A stretch of DNA of 64,000 bases from Obelidium mucronatum. Lineage: Eukaryota; Chytridiomycota; Chytridiomycetes; Chytridiales; Chytriomycetaceae. The position numbers and the translations under genes are program-made. The stretch is taken from assembly GCA_025765595.1 (NCBI GenBank), contig JAIVFH010000096.1, forward strand, positions 1 to 64,000. The letters are read 5' to 3'. Shown piece by piece: positions 9,994 through 20,650 of the stretch (position 1 is its first letter; each line of letters starts with the position of its first letter). Under the pieces are notes generated by a model that worked only from the letters and a program-made list of their open reading frames with translations, searched no databases and had not been told where the DNA came from.

Positions 9994-11751
9994 TCAACAA
10001 CCATCTAACTGTTTCTCAGTCGCTTCTCCTCGGAGAACACGTAAATATGTCATACCAGTACGTCTTCGATGACCGACAAAGATTTGGCAGACCAACGGCT
10101 TGGTTCCAATATCAGAATCGTTCAAAGGGCCGGGAATATGATTGCAGTCAATCACTTCTTCTTCGTAGAATTCCCGCACCTTCCAATACCTTCGGTTCAT
10201 CCACTTGCTTGCTTCAGTTCTTTTGTTCTCGCGCACTCGCTCAACAAAAGCTGTATTGTCACTGAACATAGCCAAGGGCGTTGTCACATCAATATTCAAA
10301 TCTTTGCACAAGTCCAACAGGTAAGGAACTTCCAGAGATCCTTGATAGAAAGCAACATGTTCGGCTGCAGTTTGATCCACAGTAACAAGTCCTTGCTTAC
10401 AAGACCTCCACGACACCGGAGATTTTCCCATAAACTTGAAAATCCAACAGGTTTGAGCTTTCCCGCTCGCACTGTCCGGTTCAGACGCGTCCGTTAATCC
10501 AACAAAATGGATCTGCTTAGGAACGGGATTCGGCGCTCGATGATACACGATGCCCAAATCGTAAGTATGCTTCACATATTTCAGAATATGTTTGGCACCC
10601 TTCCAATGACGCAGAGTTGGCTTTGCGAGCGCACGTGCCCACAAGCTTACACTTAACGACATGTCCAATCGACTTACAACGCAAGGATACATAATACTAC
10701 CAATTAGCGAATTGTAGTCATACTTTGATGCATCCAAAGGTTGCTCGTCATCTCGTTGAACGGAATAATCAGCGCTAGTCTCCATGGGGGTAGTGATCCC
10801 ACTACACTTCTCCATCTTGAATCGTTTCAAGATACGCTCCATGTACTTTGCCTGATGCATGAAGATATAACTTCGATCTGACGCATATTCTAGCTCAAGT
10901 CCCAAATGATATTCACAACGGCCCTGATACTTGATGTCAACTTTTGACTTCAACGCAGCGACAATTGACTCCACAATCGATTCGTGACAGACAATCAGAA
11001 TATCATCAACATAAAACGCGATCCATATCGTAAATCCATCAACGACTTTGACGAATAAACAAGGATCCGCGAATGTTTGCGAGAAACCAAGCTCGACAAG
11101 GATTGAGCATAACTTGCGATACCAAAGTAAACCAGCTTGCTTCAAGCCGTATAAACCTTTGAGTAAACGCCAAATTACTCCTTTCTTCTTGTAACTCGGG
11201 GGCGGTCGAACATAGACTATCACGTCCAGAACTCCATTCAAATACGCACCGACAGCATCTGCTAGGAATAGACCAAGTCCAAACCAGGCAGCTGTCGCTA
11301 TCAAGAACCGTAATGTAGTCATTTTGATTACCGGGGAATACGTCTCAACGAAATTAACCCCATATTTCTGGTAATCGCCTCGCACTACTACGCGCATCTT
11401 GAACTTCTCCACCTTACCCTCTGGCAAATCTTTCCCGTTCTTCACAGCGTAGATTTCCTGAGTAGGGAGTATCTCCGTTCCAGGAGGCACGTCACGCTCA
11501 AGCATTTCATCGTGTGTACCATGATTTGCTATATTTGCGTACTCCGCGTCTTCTGCATCCAACCATTCTTTGACATTTCCCGTCAAGTATACATCTTTAT
11601 GTCTTAAGGGAATCTTCCCATCCCAATCCAAGCCCACAGTCTTTGTGTACTCGGTAGCATTTGGGGACGCGCTTGACGCATTCAAGCAGTATACAAGAGT
11701 CGCCGGGTATTCAAAGATAGGAACGAACGACTGCGTAAGATGAATTAACAA
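9994..11751 (-). CDS. Copia reverse transcriptase and RNase H
   Basis: A 585-residue frame. The reverse transcriptase shows VETYSPVIKMTTLRFL, ADAVGAYLNG, LLKGLYGLKQAGLLWYRKL and the catalytic YVDDILIV. RNase H shows LTDASEPD, DQTAAEHVA and MFSDNTAF, with a DIGTKPL tail. It lies in the third frame of the element: the upstream integrase frame stops at 11765 and this one is displaced by one base. Production as a separate protein, a frameshift event or a lost base are all possible. It carries no internal stops. Confidence 0.93.
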   Translation of the reverse strand: MLIHLTQSFVPIFEYPATLVYCLNASSASPNATEYTKTVGLDWDGKIPLRHKDVYLTGNVKEWLDAEDAEYANIANHGTHDEMLERDVPPGTEILPTQEIYAVKNGKDLPEGKVEKFKMRVVVRGDYQKYGVNFVETYSPVIKMTTLRFLIATAAWFGLGLFLADAVGAYLNGVLDVIVYVRPPPSYKKKGVIWRLLKGLYGLKQAGLLWYRKLCSILVELGFSQTFADPCLFVKVVDGFTIWIAFYVDDILIVCHESIVESIVAALKSKVDIKYQGRCEYHLGLELEYASDRSYIFMHQAKYMERILKRFKMEKCSGITTPMETSADYSVQRDDEQPLDASKYDYNSLIGSIMYPCVVSRLDMSLSVSLWARALAKPTLRHWKGAKHILKYVKHTYDLGIVYHRAPNPVPKQIHFVGLTDASEPDSASGKAQTCWIFKFMGKSPVSWRSCKQGLVTVDQTAAEHVAFYQGSLEVPYLLDLCKDLNIDVTTPLAMFSDNTAFVERVRENKRTEASKWMNRRYWKVREFYEEEVIDCNHIPGPLNDSDIGTKPLVCQIFVGHRRRTGMTYLRVLRGEATEKQLDGC

Positions 11752-11764
11752 CCAAGTTACTAAC

Positions 11765-13531
11765 TCAAATCGGATCTCTTCCTTTGATTACCTCTGCCTG
11801 ACAGAACATAGCATGATAGCCTAGGTTCTCGGGAGAGTCCTCGTAATCCGATGAAGAATCCTCGTCTACTTCCTGAGAATCTTCGCTTTCGCTACCCGAT
11901 TCCTCAGTACTCGATGCGCTTTCCGACCGCGTATCCTTTGCACGTTTACGTCGCGACTGACGGATAATGCTAGGACTCTCACTTCGCGTCGGGTTATCAG
12001 AATCTCCCTCCCCCTGTTCTTCAGGCAGGGCGACTTCTAATAAACTTCGCTTGCGCAGATTTATCGCTTGAGCTAACGTATCGTCTAACTCCGAGCGAAA
12101 AACCCCTTCTCCTTCTGCAGTAAGGACTTCCTGAGCTTCCTCCGGGAATTGCAACTCAGTACTCTTGTCTTCGACGCGTCCGGTCTTAGACTTCAACTTT
12201 GGAAACTCCGTTTCCATAAACGTACAATCTTGGAATCTGTGAAAACTCAGCATTCCATGATCGTTGATGCATCTTATAATCGACGGAGAGTGATGTCCAA
12301 CGTAAATCTTTGTAGCTACATCCGCTGACAATTCTCCTTTCTTGCCCTTCTTGAAGACAGGCACAAGAACCTTACACCCAAAGACTCGGTGATGACCTAT
12401 CTCAGGTTTTATGCCGTAATAGCGCAAGAACGGACTTTCCATATCATTGTGCTGGTTCGGCCATAAATTACGCAAATCGTTAGCGACGATGGCTGCGTAT
12501 CCCCAGAGCTCTTTGGAGAACGACGCGTGAATATGAATTGTCCGAGACACACTCTTCACATGACCAATAGTCCGCTCAGCGACTGCATCCATGTGTGGAT
12601 AATCCACCACAATGGTCTCAACCGTAATCCCTCTAACTTCGCAGAGTTCTATGAAGCGATTGTTGGTTGCAATTTCCCCGTTGTCCATCCGCAAAACCCG
12701 AACTGGTCTTTGCACGGTTTGTTCAATTAAAGCCATCACTACCAATAGCTCGGCTAACGCATGCGACTTGCGTTGAAGTAACCTTAAGAAGGAGAAACGC
12801 GAGAAATCATCCACGACGATTAGAAAATAATGGTACACTTGACCGTTATAATAAAATCCGTCCGCGAATTTGCCTGTAACATCGGCGTGTAACATTTCGC
12901 CTGGGCCAGTTGCCTTGATTACAGTCCAACGCGACTCTGAACCAACTTTGGCCAACTTAAACTTCCCAGCGACACACGACTCGCATTGATGCTTGTCGTC
13001 AATCACGATCGACTTAAACTGGTCGGAATTAACTGAACCACGATAAATCATCGCCATCAAGTACTTCGCGTTTGGGTGACCGAATCGTTGGTGAATCAGA
13101 CGCGAATCAACCTTGATCGTCGCCGCGTTTGCGAAAACTCGATTTTCAACCTCGAATTGCAACATCTTCAAGCCAGAAGGTGCCAATTTCGCGTTGAACA
13201 AGACTTGACGCGTCTTCTTGTCAAAGAAAACCGCTCCGCTCAAGTCCACCTTGTATTCCCAATCGCGATTGTTTGCAAGTATATCAATATCGGCGAATAA
13301 AGTAGTAGTACAATCCACAGAATAAATCGCGTCTTGAATTGTAATCCTATGTCCATTTATGACAAAATGAACCACGCCTTGCCTTGTACCCGTCAGGCAA
13401 GCGCCTTTCTTCGCGACGCCAATGTTGATCGATACCTCCTTGAAGGATTCAAACCAATCCGCATTTGGAATCAACGTCTTGTTGCATCCAGGATCCAAAA
13501 TCCCTTCGTAGAGTTGTGACATTTCTTTCAA
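11765..13531 (-). CDS. Copia protease and integrase
   Basis: A 588-residue frame from ATG 13531. The protease starts at once with EGILDPGCNKTLI, where the aspartyl motif reads DPG instead of the usual DSG. The GAG-pre-integrase zinc site is HQRFGH ... QCESCVAGK (HHCC). The integrase triad is D in HADVTGKF, D in RMDNGEI and E in AVAERTIGHV. The C-terminal 100 residues are acidic and serine-rich. The frame is the same as the zinc-knuckle segment upstream (13649-14038), but several stops lie between them. Confidence 0.93.
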   Translation of the reverse strand: MKEMSQLYEGILDPGCNKTLIPNADWFESFKEVSINIGVAKKGACLTGTRQGVVHFVINGHRITIQDAIYSVDCTTTLFADIDILANNRDWEYKVDLSGAVFFDKKTRQVLFNAKLAPSGLKMLQFEVENRVFANAATIKVDSRLIHQRFGHPNAKYLMAMIYRGSVNSDQFKSIVIDDKHQCESCVAGKFKLAKVGSESRWTVIKATGPGEMLHADVTGKFADGFYYNGQVYHYFLIVVDDFSRFSFLRLLQRKSHALAELLVVMALIEQTVQRPVRVLRMDNGEIATNNRFIELCEVRGITVETIVVDYPHMDAVAERTIGHVKSVSRTIHIHASFSKELWGYAAIVANDLRNLWPNQHNDMESPFLRYYGIKPEIGHHRVFGCKVLVPVFKKGKKGELSADVATKIYVGHHSPSIIRCINDHGMLSFHRFQDCTFMETEFPKLKSKTGRVEDKSTELQFPEEAQEVLTAEGEGVFRSELDDTLAQAINLRKRSLLEVALPEEQGEGDSDNPTRSESPSIIRQSRRKRAKDTRSESASSTEESGSESEDSQEVDEDSSSDYEDSPENLGYHAMFCQAEVIKGRDPI

Positions 13532-13648
13532 AGTCTCTTAACAATACAATGGAAAAACAACAATGCGATTTTACTTAAAACTAACAAAACAACCCAATCA
13601 CAAACAACCAGAAAAAACTGATTTAAGAAGAAAGAGAACAATAAACAC

Positions 13649-14846
13649 TCAAGCGTTTCTGAGAATTCCATTCCCAGGCGTCCAACCGACATGTTTAAGT
13701 TCAATTCCAACATCATTTTTCGCCATGTTTGACTGAATTGCGGGAGTCCCCTTGGGTTTTTCTCCTCCCCCGTTGGTTTTAAAACGCTTCTTCTTTTGAG
13801 GACACGAAGAACTGAAGTGATCCGTATCACCGCATTCCCAACAAGAACCACATTCCCACTCCGGGTTGTGAAATCCAGAACAGTCATCGCACTTCGGAAA
13901 CTTGCGTTGTTTCGAAGCCACTTTCTGTGATTTCTTAGTGTTCTTCTGTTGTTTCGAGCCAACTACTTTGCTGCTTTCTGTCAGCATGGCCCGTGATCGT
14001 GACCTTCGCGACTGGAGCGTTACGTTCGTTTGCTTCAACGTAACTGTCCCACAAATCCACCATTTTCTGCTCCAACTCCTCGATGGACAGATATTCCTGG
14101 ACTTTGAGGGCCATCACCGCCTGAGCGAATCGATGATCCAACCGCAAGCGCACCTTCTTTTGTGAGTCGAATCCCAAATGAAGAGTTTCACCCAAAGAAG
14201 TGCACTTATCTTCGACATCGCGAATCTCCTTGATATAATCAGGAATAGACTGATTCGCGCGTATCGCTAATGCCTTATACGCGTCCACGACCGAACTATC
14301 CATCTTGCGATTAGCTGGATCCTTCGTACGTTGAAGTTCCGCCCATAACTCAGCAGGAGTGGCAAATCCGGAATAGGAAATTTGCATTGACCTAGTCAAT
14401 CCACTTCTGATGGCTCGCATAGTCGTCTGAACCGCATCTGCATCATCCTTTGCGCGGCGATCTAGGGTCTGCCAGACCTTATCCAACTGTTCGAACTGTT
14501 GGTAGACTGCTTTCCACTCTTTGATCGTCTGAGCCGATGGGATTCCATCCCCTTCAACGGCTTCCGCGTCTTCGTCATTGTCGTCGCCATCGTCGTCCGA
14601 CTCTTCTTTGGCAACAGACACTATAGTTTTCCCACTTTCGTCTGGTAACAACGCGAGTTTTTCCAATAACGCCTCCGGCGGATTTGGGCGAACGCGCTTG
14701 TTTACGAATGGGACAAACTTCGCGTCCAGAGTTCTTTCGTTCAACTGACCTATCTCTGTCAACGTCAAACGTTTCCAGACTGGATAGTTAGTGTCACTCA
14801 AGAGGATGCGCTTATTCTCTGGCTTCGCGTCTTGGTCTTTTGACAT
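13649..14846 (-). CDS. Copia Gag with CCHC zinc knuckle (two overlapping frames)
   Basis: ATG at 14846 (MSKDQDAKPENK) starts a 303-residue capsid-like frame ending at 13935. An upstream in-frame ATG exists at 14903, but the shorter start suits Gag. The nucleic-acid-binding knuckle CWECGDTDHFSSSC, preceded by a second CDDC...C cluster, lies in the next frame (14038-13649), which overlaps the first by about 100 bases. A +1 shift in the overlap would join them. Acidic residues cluster around residues 100-130. Confidence 0.85.
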
Positions 14847-14903
14847 CCTTTGTTTTGGAGAACAATAACGCCGTCTGACGGCGTTAAATTCAAACAATGA
14901 CAA

Positions 14904-15560
14904 GAAGCCTAGGAATCATCCTCAACATAAGAGATACTCCTAAACACCCGAAATCCGCTTTCGAAAGCGATTTTGGTGCAGGCCGTCACATCTGAGGACG
15001 TGATCATTGCGCACAACGATCCAACCAAACATACTCTTTTCTGCATACTACATAGCTTAGAGATAACTATTTATTGAATAAACAACTACTAAAACATAAA
15101 GAAAACATTCTATTATGAGTTCGACGACGTTGGGTCTGCTCTCGAGTGGTTCTAAATTTAGCAACACCACTATCATCGCAACAACACACGCAGGTGCAAA
15201 CCTACCGAAAAAACCGGCAGCGTTTCGTTACATGATCAGTAGGATCGTAAATCCACAGAGCATTCCGCAACTCGACGCTAGGGAGCGATGATCGATGTCC
15301 TGTCAAACCACAAACAAGTCAACCGCTTCGGCGCCCCAAGGCGCTCGTCCACCAAACTTGGTGACGACTATCGAAAGGACTCATTCTGATCACAGATCAA
15401 TCAGGGCGCCACAGGGCGTCGCCAGTCTCAGTGATAACTACATCTGAAACACCTGAAACTTTGAGGCGTCAAACGATCAAACGCTTTGATCTAGCCAACA
15501 AAGAGAAGCCAAACAGCCTGCGCATTCACAAAGCACATAACAACATAAGCCGAGCTGTTT
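14904..15560. other. Copia untranslated leader
   Basis: About 650 bases between the primer-binding site and gag with no open frame, as expected for the leader that holds dimerisation and packaging signals. No specific signal can be named. Confidence 0.6.
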
Positions 15561-15572
15561 GGGCTCATAACT
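15561..15572 (-). promoter_or_regulatory. Primer-binding site for a half-molecule of initiator tRNA-Met
   Basis: Next to the 5' LTR the plus strand reads GGGCTCATAAC. This is the anticodon arm of fungal initiator tRNA-Met (anticodon CAT). The element RNA would pair with the tRNA inside the anticodon stem-loop rather than its 3' end, the half-tRNA priming known for Drosophila copia and yeast Ty5. Confidence 0.85.
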
Positions 15573-15863
15573 TATCATAATCGGTAGGTGACGCAGCACC
15601 GGACGATCACAGCCGCTAGATGTTGTATGGCTAAGAGGCAGCTTATGACTCTCAGGGAAAGGGGCGGTGGACGTCGCTCGCGCACGAGCTTACTTCCGCA
15701 GAAGCGACAAGGGTGAAGTATCGTGCACACGCACACTTCTCCGCAAGTTCGTCCTCTTCCGGTGAAGGACATTTCCTCCTATTTATACCTTCAGAACTCT
15801 GAAACACGGGGGTGTTTCCTAAGAACTCTAAGGCCATGCTCCGCACGCCTACAGATTCTAACA
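15573..15863 (-). repeat. 5' LTR of the copia element
   Basis: Same 291-bp sequence as 9599-9889, with for example a G/A difference near the CGTGCACACG string. It should hold the promoter and the polyadenylation site, but I cannot place a TATA box with certainty. Confidence 0.9.
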
Positions 15864-15974
15864 TGAGCCCAGCGTCAAGGACGCCAGAACTGCGGATTTG
15901 GCCTTCTCATACTCCGGTGGAGTGATAACTCCTGCGTCCAAGAGCTTCTTCCATTCGATAATTTCAGAGGCCAT
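15864..15974 (-). pseudogene. Alpha-kinase gene, N-terminal exon (other side of the copia insertion)
   Basis: From ATG 15974 the frame reads MASEIIEWKKLLDAGVITPP, then EYEKAKSAVL. This is a SHOCT-like short helical module (kLLdaGvIT..EyekaK), which typically sits at protein ends and mediates oligomerisation. It stays open up to the TGAGC duplication. If the retrotransposon and one duplication are removed, the frame continues without a stop into 9593 and downstream (SRTVSVSEG..., VKNKYRGNPAV). That shows the two parts were one gene. Confidence 0.8.
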
Positions 15975-16074
15975 TGGGAGTGGTTTACGAAGATGTTTTT
16001 GTCGATCTTTTTTTCGACAAACAAGTTAGGCAATAAAATTCTGTCCGAACACAACATTTATTTAAAAGCAGCCC

Positions 16075-16849
16075 ATTTGACAACTGCAGATGCCCTTGAT
16101 TACAAAAGGCACTGACGTCATCCCCAGAAATCCGTCGGGCATGAAAGAGTCGTTCAATAGTATTGCTAGAATCGTATTTGACATTGATTCTACCACGGAG
16201 ACTCCATTACTGAGGAGGGGCGGCGGCAGTTGGGCCTTGGAAGTGTTCAAGCTGTGTATTTAGGATTTAAACAATGCAATAAAAAGGAACACCTAACATG
16301 ACAAAAACACGAATCGTAATTGGTTGTCTCTTCTTCTGCAGTTATTTGGGATAGTGGTGACGTCAGCAATTGAGGCTTCAACTGGCGCAACTTCGACGAC
16401 TTCAATTGGCTTTGACTCTGTGACTACTTCGCAAGTGGCGAAATCGGCTGGCACGTTGGCAGTCTTGATGACGACAATGTGGCGTGTGTTCGCGGCTCGA
16501 GGGTCAAAATGCATGTTCGTCCACCGCGCGGACAAAGCAAAAGGGCAGGAACATACAAGTGCCGAGCAGGAATCATTGGCGATTGCTGTCCGATCCAACG
16601 GCTTCCTTTGCGGCGAGGTTCATCTCGGCGGCTTTGAAATGCCTCGCGCAGACCGGCGGCGGCGGCGGCGGCGGCGGCGTGCGCGTTTGCGCTGAACACG
16701 AAGCGCGCGGACGCGGGCGGCTCGGCGGTGGCGGACTGGAAAAACGGCAGCGGCTGCGTGCTGGTCTGCGACCGGAAAGACTGGCGTGGCTGCGACGGCC
16801 ATGGCGATGATGATGATCCGTTTAAAGTTGGATGTTGGTTGGCAAACAT
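16075..16849 (-). CDS. Hypothetical protein with alanine tract, uncertain
   Basis: On the minus strand, ATG 16849 opens a 141-residue frame (MFANQHPTLNGSSSSPWPSQ). It contains an eight-alanine run coded by GCC repeats. A second frame (16598-16293) holds NMHFDPRAANTRHIVVIKTA and a valine/glutamate-rich part, and a third (16250-16062) holds PPPLLSNGVSVVES. The pieces could be exons of one gene, but I find no convincing splice pairs, and the GC-repeat segment makes open frames by chance. No family recognised. Confidence 0.3.
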
Positions 16850-16904
16850 TTTTTACATTTTTTTTTTTGAAAATAGACCTGGCCCTCCTCCGTTGCCGTA
16901 GATG

Positions 16905-19900
16905 ACTTAGTTACTCACCCACATTCTGAAGGGACTGCTCATCTGCTTCAAGAGGAAGTAAATACGTCCTTTACACATGAAATTCAAGTACTACCCATTC
17001 AAAAGTTCTATGATTCGAACCTCAAACGAATCAATATCAATGCAAAGCTGAAGTTGGACAAATCACAGGAGGTTATTGGTATTGCAGCAATTCAAGGAGA
17101 CGAGTTGTATGCCAAAGCGTCGAAAGCCAGTACACAAGAAGCTTTTTCAATTGTGGAACAATACATTGGTAGGCATGAACTCTCAATTGAAGAGACTGCT
17201 ATTCTAGATTGTGCGTTCATGAATTTTGTGTCTGAGACTGAAGGTTTGGACTTTGATGTCAAGGATTTTACGGGAGCTGTTCCTGCAAGCGCCGAGTGTT
17301 TTACGAAAGCAAAGACAGTAGACAAGAAAGTTGGACCCGTAGCAACCCGACTCCCTGATTCAGTGCAACCGGAGAAATGGAGATCGGAGCTTGAGAATTT
17401 GAATCCGCCGCCTCCTATTCTCCCAACAGAAGTTCGAAGGCTTACCCCGGAACGGCTTGATGGACTTTTCAAACACACACGCAAAACCGCTCCGGGGTTT
17501 ATTACTGAAGATGAAATTGCTTATTGCAAGGAGAGAATCCGACCTTATGATAAGGCTTTTTCCTTTGACTTGTCTGAGCGCAGCCGCTTGAAAGACGGTC
17601 TATTTGAACCAGTGAGAATCAAAACTGTACCACACATACCTTGGAAAGTTCGAGACAGACCAGTACCCCTGCCCATTACCACAAACTCCTGGAATTTCTA
17701 CGTGAGAAATTGGAAAAAGGGATTATGGAGCCATGTATTGGCGCTTACGCCTCTCCGTGGTTTGTAGTAGCGAAGAAAGATGGTGGAATCAGATTTATTC
17801 AGGACCTTCAGCTTCTAAACAAGGTTACTATTCGAGATTCAAACTGTCCTCCGAACATGGATGCCTCTACCGCTCGTGCAGCGGGATACAAAATCTATAC
17901 TGCAATGGATTGCATTAGTTTCTTTGATCAGATTCCAGTAGACAAGCGCGACAGAGACTTAACTGCCATTCGAACTCCTATTGGACTGATGAGGATCACA
18001 GGTCTCCCTCAAGGGTGGACTAACTCTCCTTCAAATGCACAGAGGGTTTCTGGCATGATATTCCAGAAAGAAGGCGAAGTGGAAGTATTTGTTGACGATT
18101 TATTAGTATTCTCAGGGAAACCACCCGACTTGAATTATTCCACATCTTTTCCATTGGTTCGAAATTTCATTATAGAACATATGGATAAACTCGAAACTGT
18201 GTTCAAGAAGTTAATTACCACTGGACTTACTGTACATGGGACCAAGAATCAATTCTGTGTTCCTCGGATTCTTTCACTTGGAGTTATACTTTCAGAACAT
18301 GGTCGCGAACCTAACCCAAAGAAAGTGGACGCTATTGATAAGTGGCCTCAGCCGTCAAATTTAAAGGAACTCCGGTCCTTTGTTCAAACAGTCGCAACTT
18401 GGCGAAGTTGGATCGAAGCGTTCTCAGTACGAGCGTACCCTTTATTCTATCTGTATCAAAAGGGACAACCCTGGGTCTGGAAGGAGCCGCAAGTTACAGC
18501 ATTTGAGGATTTGAAACAAGCGTTGAAGTCTTATCCAATTCGTCGAAATTTAGATACATCAGACTTAGTCAACAGACCTCCCATTTTATCAGTCGACGCC
18601 TATAAAGTGGGTGAAGGAGGTTCCCTATGTCAATTAGATGAGAATGGCAAACGCTTCCTCATTTTGATGATGTCAGGTTTATTCAATGAGGCTGAAAGGG
18701 CTTATTCTCAGATCAAAATGGAGCTGTGTGGACTTGTACGCTGTCTTCGGAGAATTTACTACATTGTTGACGGAGTGCCAAGATTGATAGTGGAGATTGA
18801 TGCAAGCGGCTTGAAAGGGATGATGAATAATCCTTCTGTCGCCGATAGAACAATGATGCGTTGGATTATTTACGCTGGAACTTTTCCTATAGAATTTGTT
18901 ATTGTTCCAGGTCGTCATCATGTAGTTCCTGATGGCACTTCACGAATGTTTAGTAAACCGCCGCCACATGCTGATACTTCAAATGATTCTCAAGAGGTGG
19001 AAGATGCTATCGATGCTATGCTGGACGTTTTCCATGAGGATAGAGAGGAGTCAGTAAATGCTCGGGTATTTCTTGGTGATGCGTCAGAGTTTGCAGACAA
19101 TGAAGAGCTTTCGGACATGTGCCAGTGGCTTGAATTTCAGAGGTTTCGAGTGGAACTTACCTTTCAACAAAGGGATCGTATCAGAACAATGTCTATTACA
19201 TTCTTTATTCTCAATGGGTACTTGTTTAGACGCGGGGATAACGCGAGTGATTTCCCGCGAAGAGTTATTGGAAGAAAGTCGGAACAAGTACATCTGATGA
19301 AGGAAGCTCATGAAGGGATTGGCGGAGGGCATTACTTGGCAAACCCATCGTATCTAAAATTACGCTCTAAATTCTACTGGAAAGGGATGCAGAAAGATGT
19401 CCGAGAGTTCTGTGAAAAGTGTTTGACTTGTCTTTATCATTCTCAGAATCGCGTTTATGAGCCGGCAAAACCGTCAAAGTCGCCGTTCACTATCTGTATG
19501 GTCTGGTCAGGAGACATTATAACCATGCCTTACGGGAAACACAGCAAACGTCATCTATTCCACATTGAGGAAGCCTTGTCGTTATGGCCAGAGGCTAATT
19601 CTTTCAAATTCAAACGATTGACTCCAATCATGGAATGGGTTGTCAAAGATGTCTTCATGCGTTTTGGAATGCCAATGGTAGTTTTAGTTGATAATGCGGA
19701 ATTCTCATCAGAAGAGGCAAGAGAAGTTGGTCAGAAACTTGGATTTCAAATCCATGCCATAGCGCCACACAATCATAAAGATCTCGCAGTTGAGCGTGTA
19801 CATGCGCCACTAACCAAGTCTATCGCTAAATCCTGTATCAAAGACCCTCGTGAATGGCCGGACTGGGTTGTCCCTAGTCTATTTGCCAAACATATCAGTT

Positions 19901-20592
19901 GTACCAATCGCGGATATTCTCCTTATAATCTAATGTTGGGGCAAGAACCATTATTCTCTATTGACTTTGCTGCTGAATCGTACTTCAGTCAACTTTGGAA
20001 AGATGGGATGACTATGGAAGACTTACTCGTCAGTCGAATGCTACAGTTAGAAAACAAAAATTATACAATTGGAATCGTGCGGGATAAAATTGATGTTGCT
20101 CACTTCAAATCAAGTCTTGAGTACAATCTTCGTCATAAGGGGTCCCTTTGAATCAAGCCATTGAGTGTTGGAGACTGGGTTTTGGTTTATAACTCCAACT
20201 TAGATAGACAGTGGGGTCGAAAATTAGAGAAAACGTTCATGGGACCATTTGTCATTTATGGAGTACAAGAAGGAAGGCGCCAGCTCTCAGGCGCTAAATT
20301 CAAACGGCCTTTCACTGGAGATCGTCTTGTCCTATTCCCTAAAGACTTGCAAACTGAATTTGAAGATGAACTTTCAAGTGTTGCTGCCCCATCGACGGTT
20401 GATCCAATATTGCAATTAATTTTGGCTTCCCAAACAATCGAACTTTCTGACTATCTTCGTTTTGAGACATCAAACATCACTTCGGAACTTTCACAGAGTG
20501 ATCCTTTTTTTCCAACCCAAAAAAATGATTTCCAACCCACGTCACCACCTAAAAAAATGCCCATAAAAATGCAACTGTTAGCACCACAATAA
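16905..20592 (+). pseudogene. Ty3/gypsy-type pol, decayed
   Basis: The order is a protease/linker-like region (to about 17640), then reverse transcriptase with WFVVAKKDGGIRFIQDLQLL, GLPQGWTNSP and VFVDDLLVF, and then RNase H with a VEIDASGLKG core. Next come the integrase zinc site (H..., CEKCLTCLYHSQN) and the DDE residues in WSGDIITMP, VLVDNAEFS and VERVHAPL. A GDWVLVYN chromodomain-less tail follows. There is a frame change near 17670 and an in-frame TGA at 20149 before the tail. I see no LTRs or target duplications, so the ends are unknown. Its 5' side carries the 35-base string shared in inverted form with 5020-5054. Confidence 0.85.
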
Positions 20593-20650
20593 AATCATCA
20601 TAGCTAACAAACAATGAGAAGAAAGCAATCGAAATCCAGTAGCTCTCGTC

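Larger units (their letters stand above)
9599..15863 (-). mobile_element. Complete Ty1/copia LTR retrotransposon
   Basis: Two 291-bp LTRs (9599-9889 and 15573-15863) differ at very few positions. They are flanked by the 5-bp duplication TGAGC (9594-9598 and 15864-15868). The element reads on the minus strand in copia order: gag, protease, integrase, reverse transcriptase, RNase H. Near-identical LTRs indicate a recent insertion. The open reading frames are long and nearly free of stops. It interrupts the alpha-kinase gene, which lies on the same strand. Confidence 0.95.

Noticed and set aside
11200..11300. Copia domesticated as a host gene
   Set aside because: Both LTRs and the target duplication are present and nearly unchanged, which indicates a recent ordinary insertion.
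16484..16810. Plus-strand glycine-rich frame at the GGC repeat
   Set aside because: Produced by the trinucleotide repeat; all three frames are open there.
20149..20151. In-frame TGA as evidence of a recoded genetic code
   Set aside because: TGA terminates ypt1, SUS1 and UPF3 in this window at the expected protein length.
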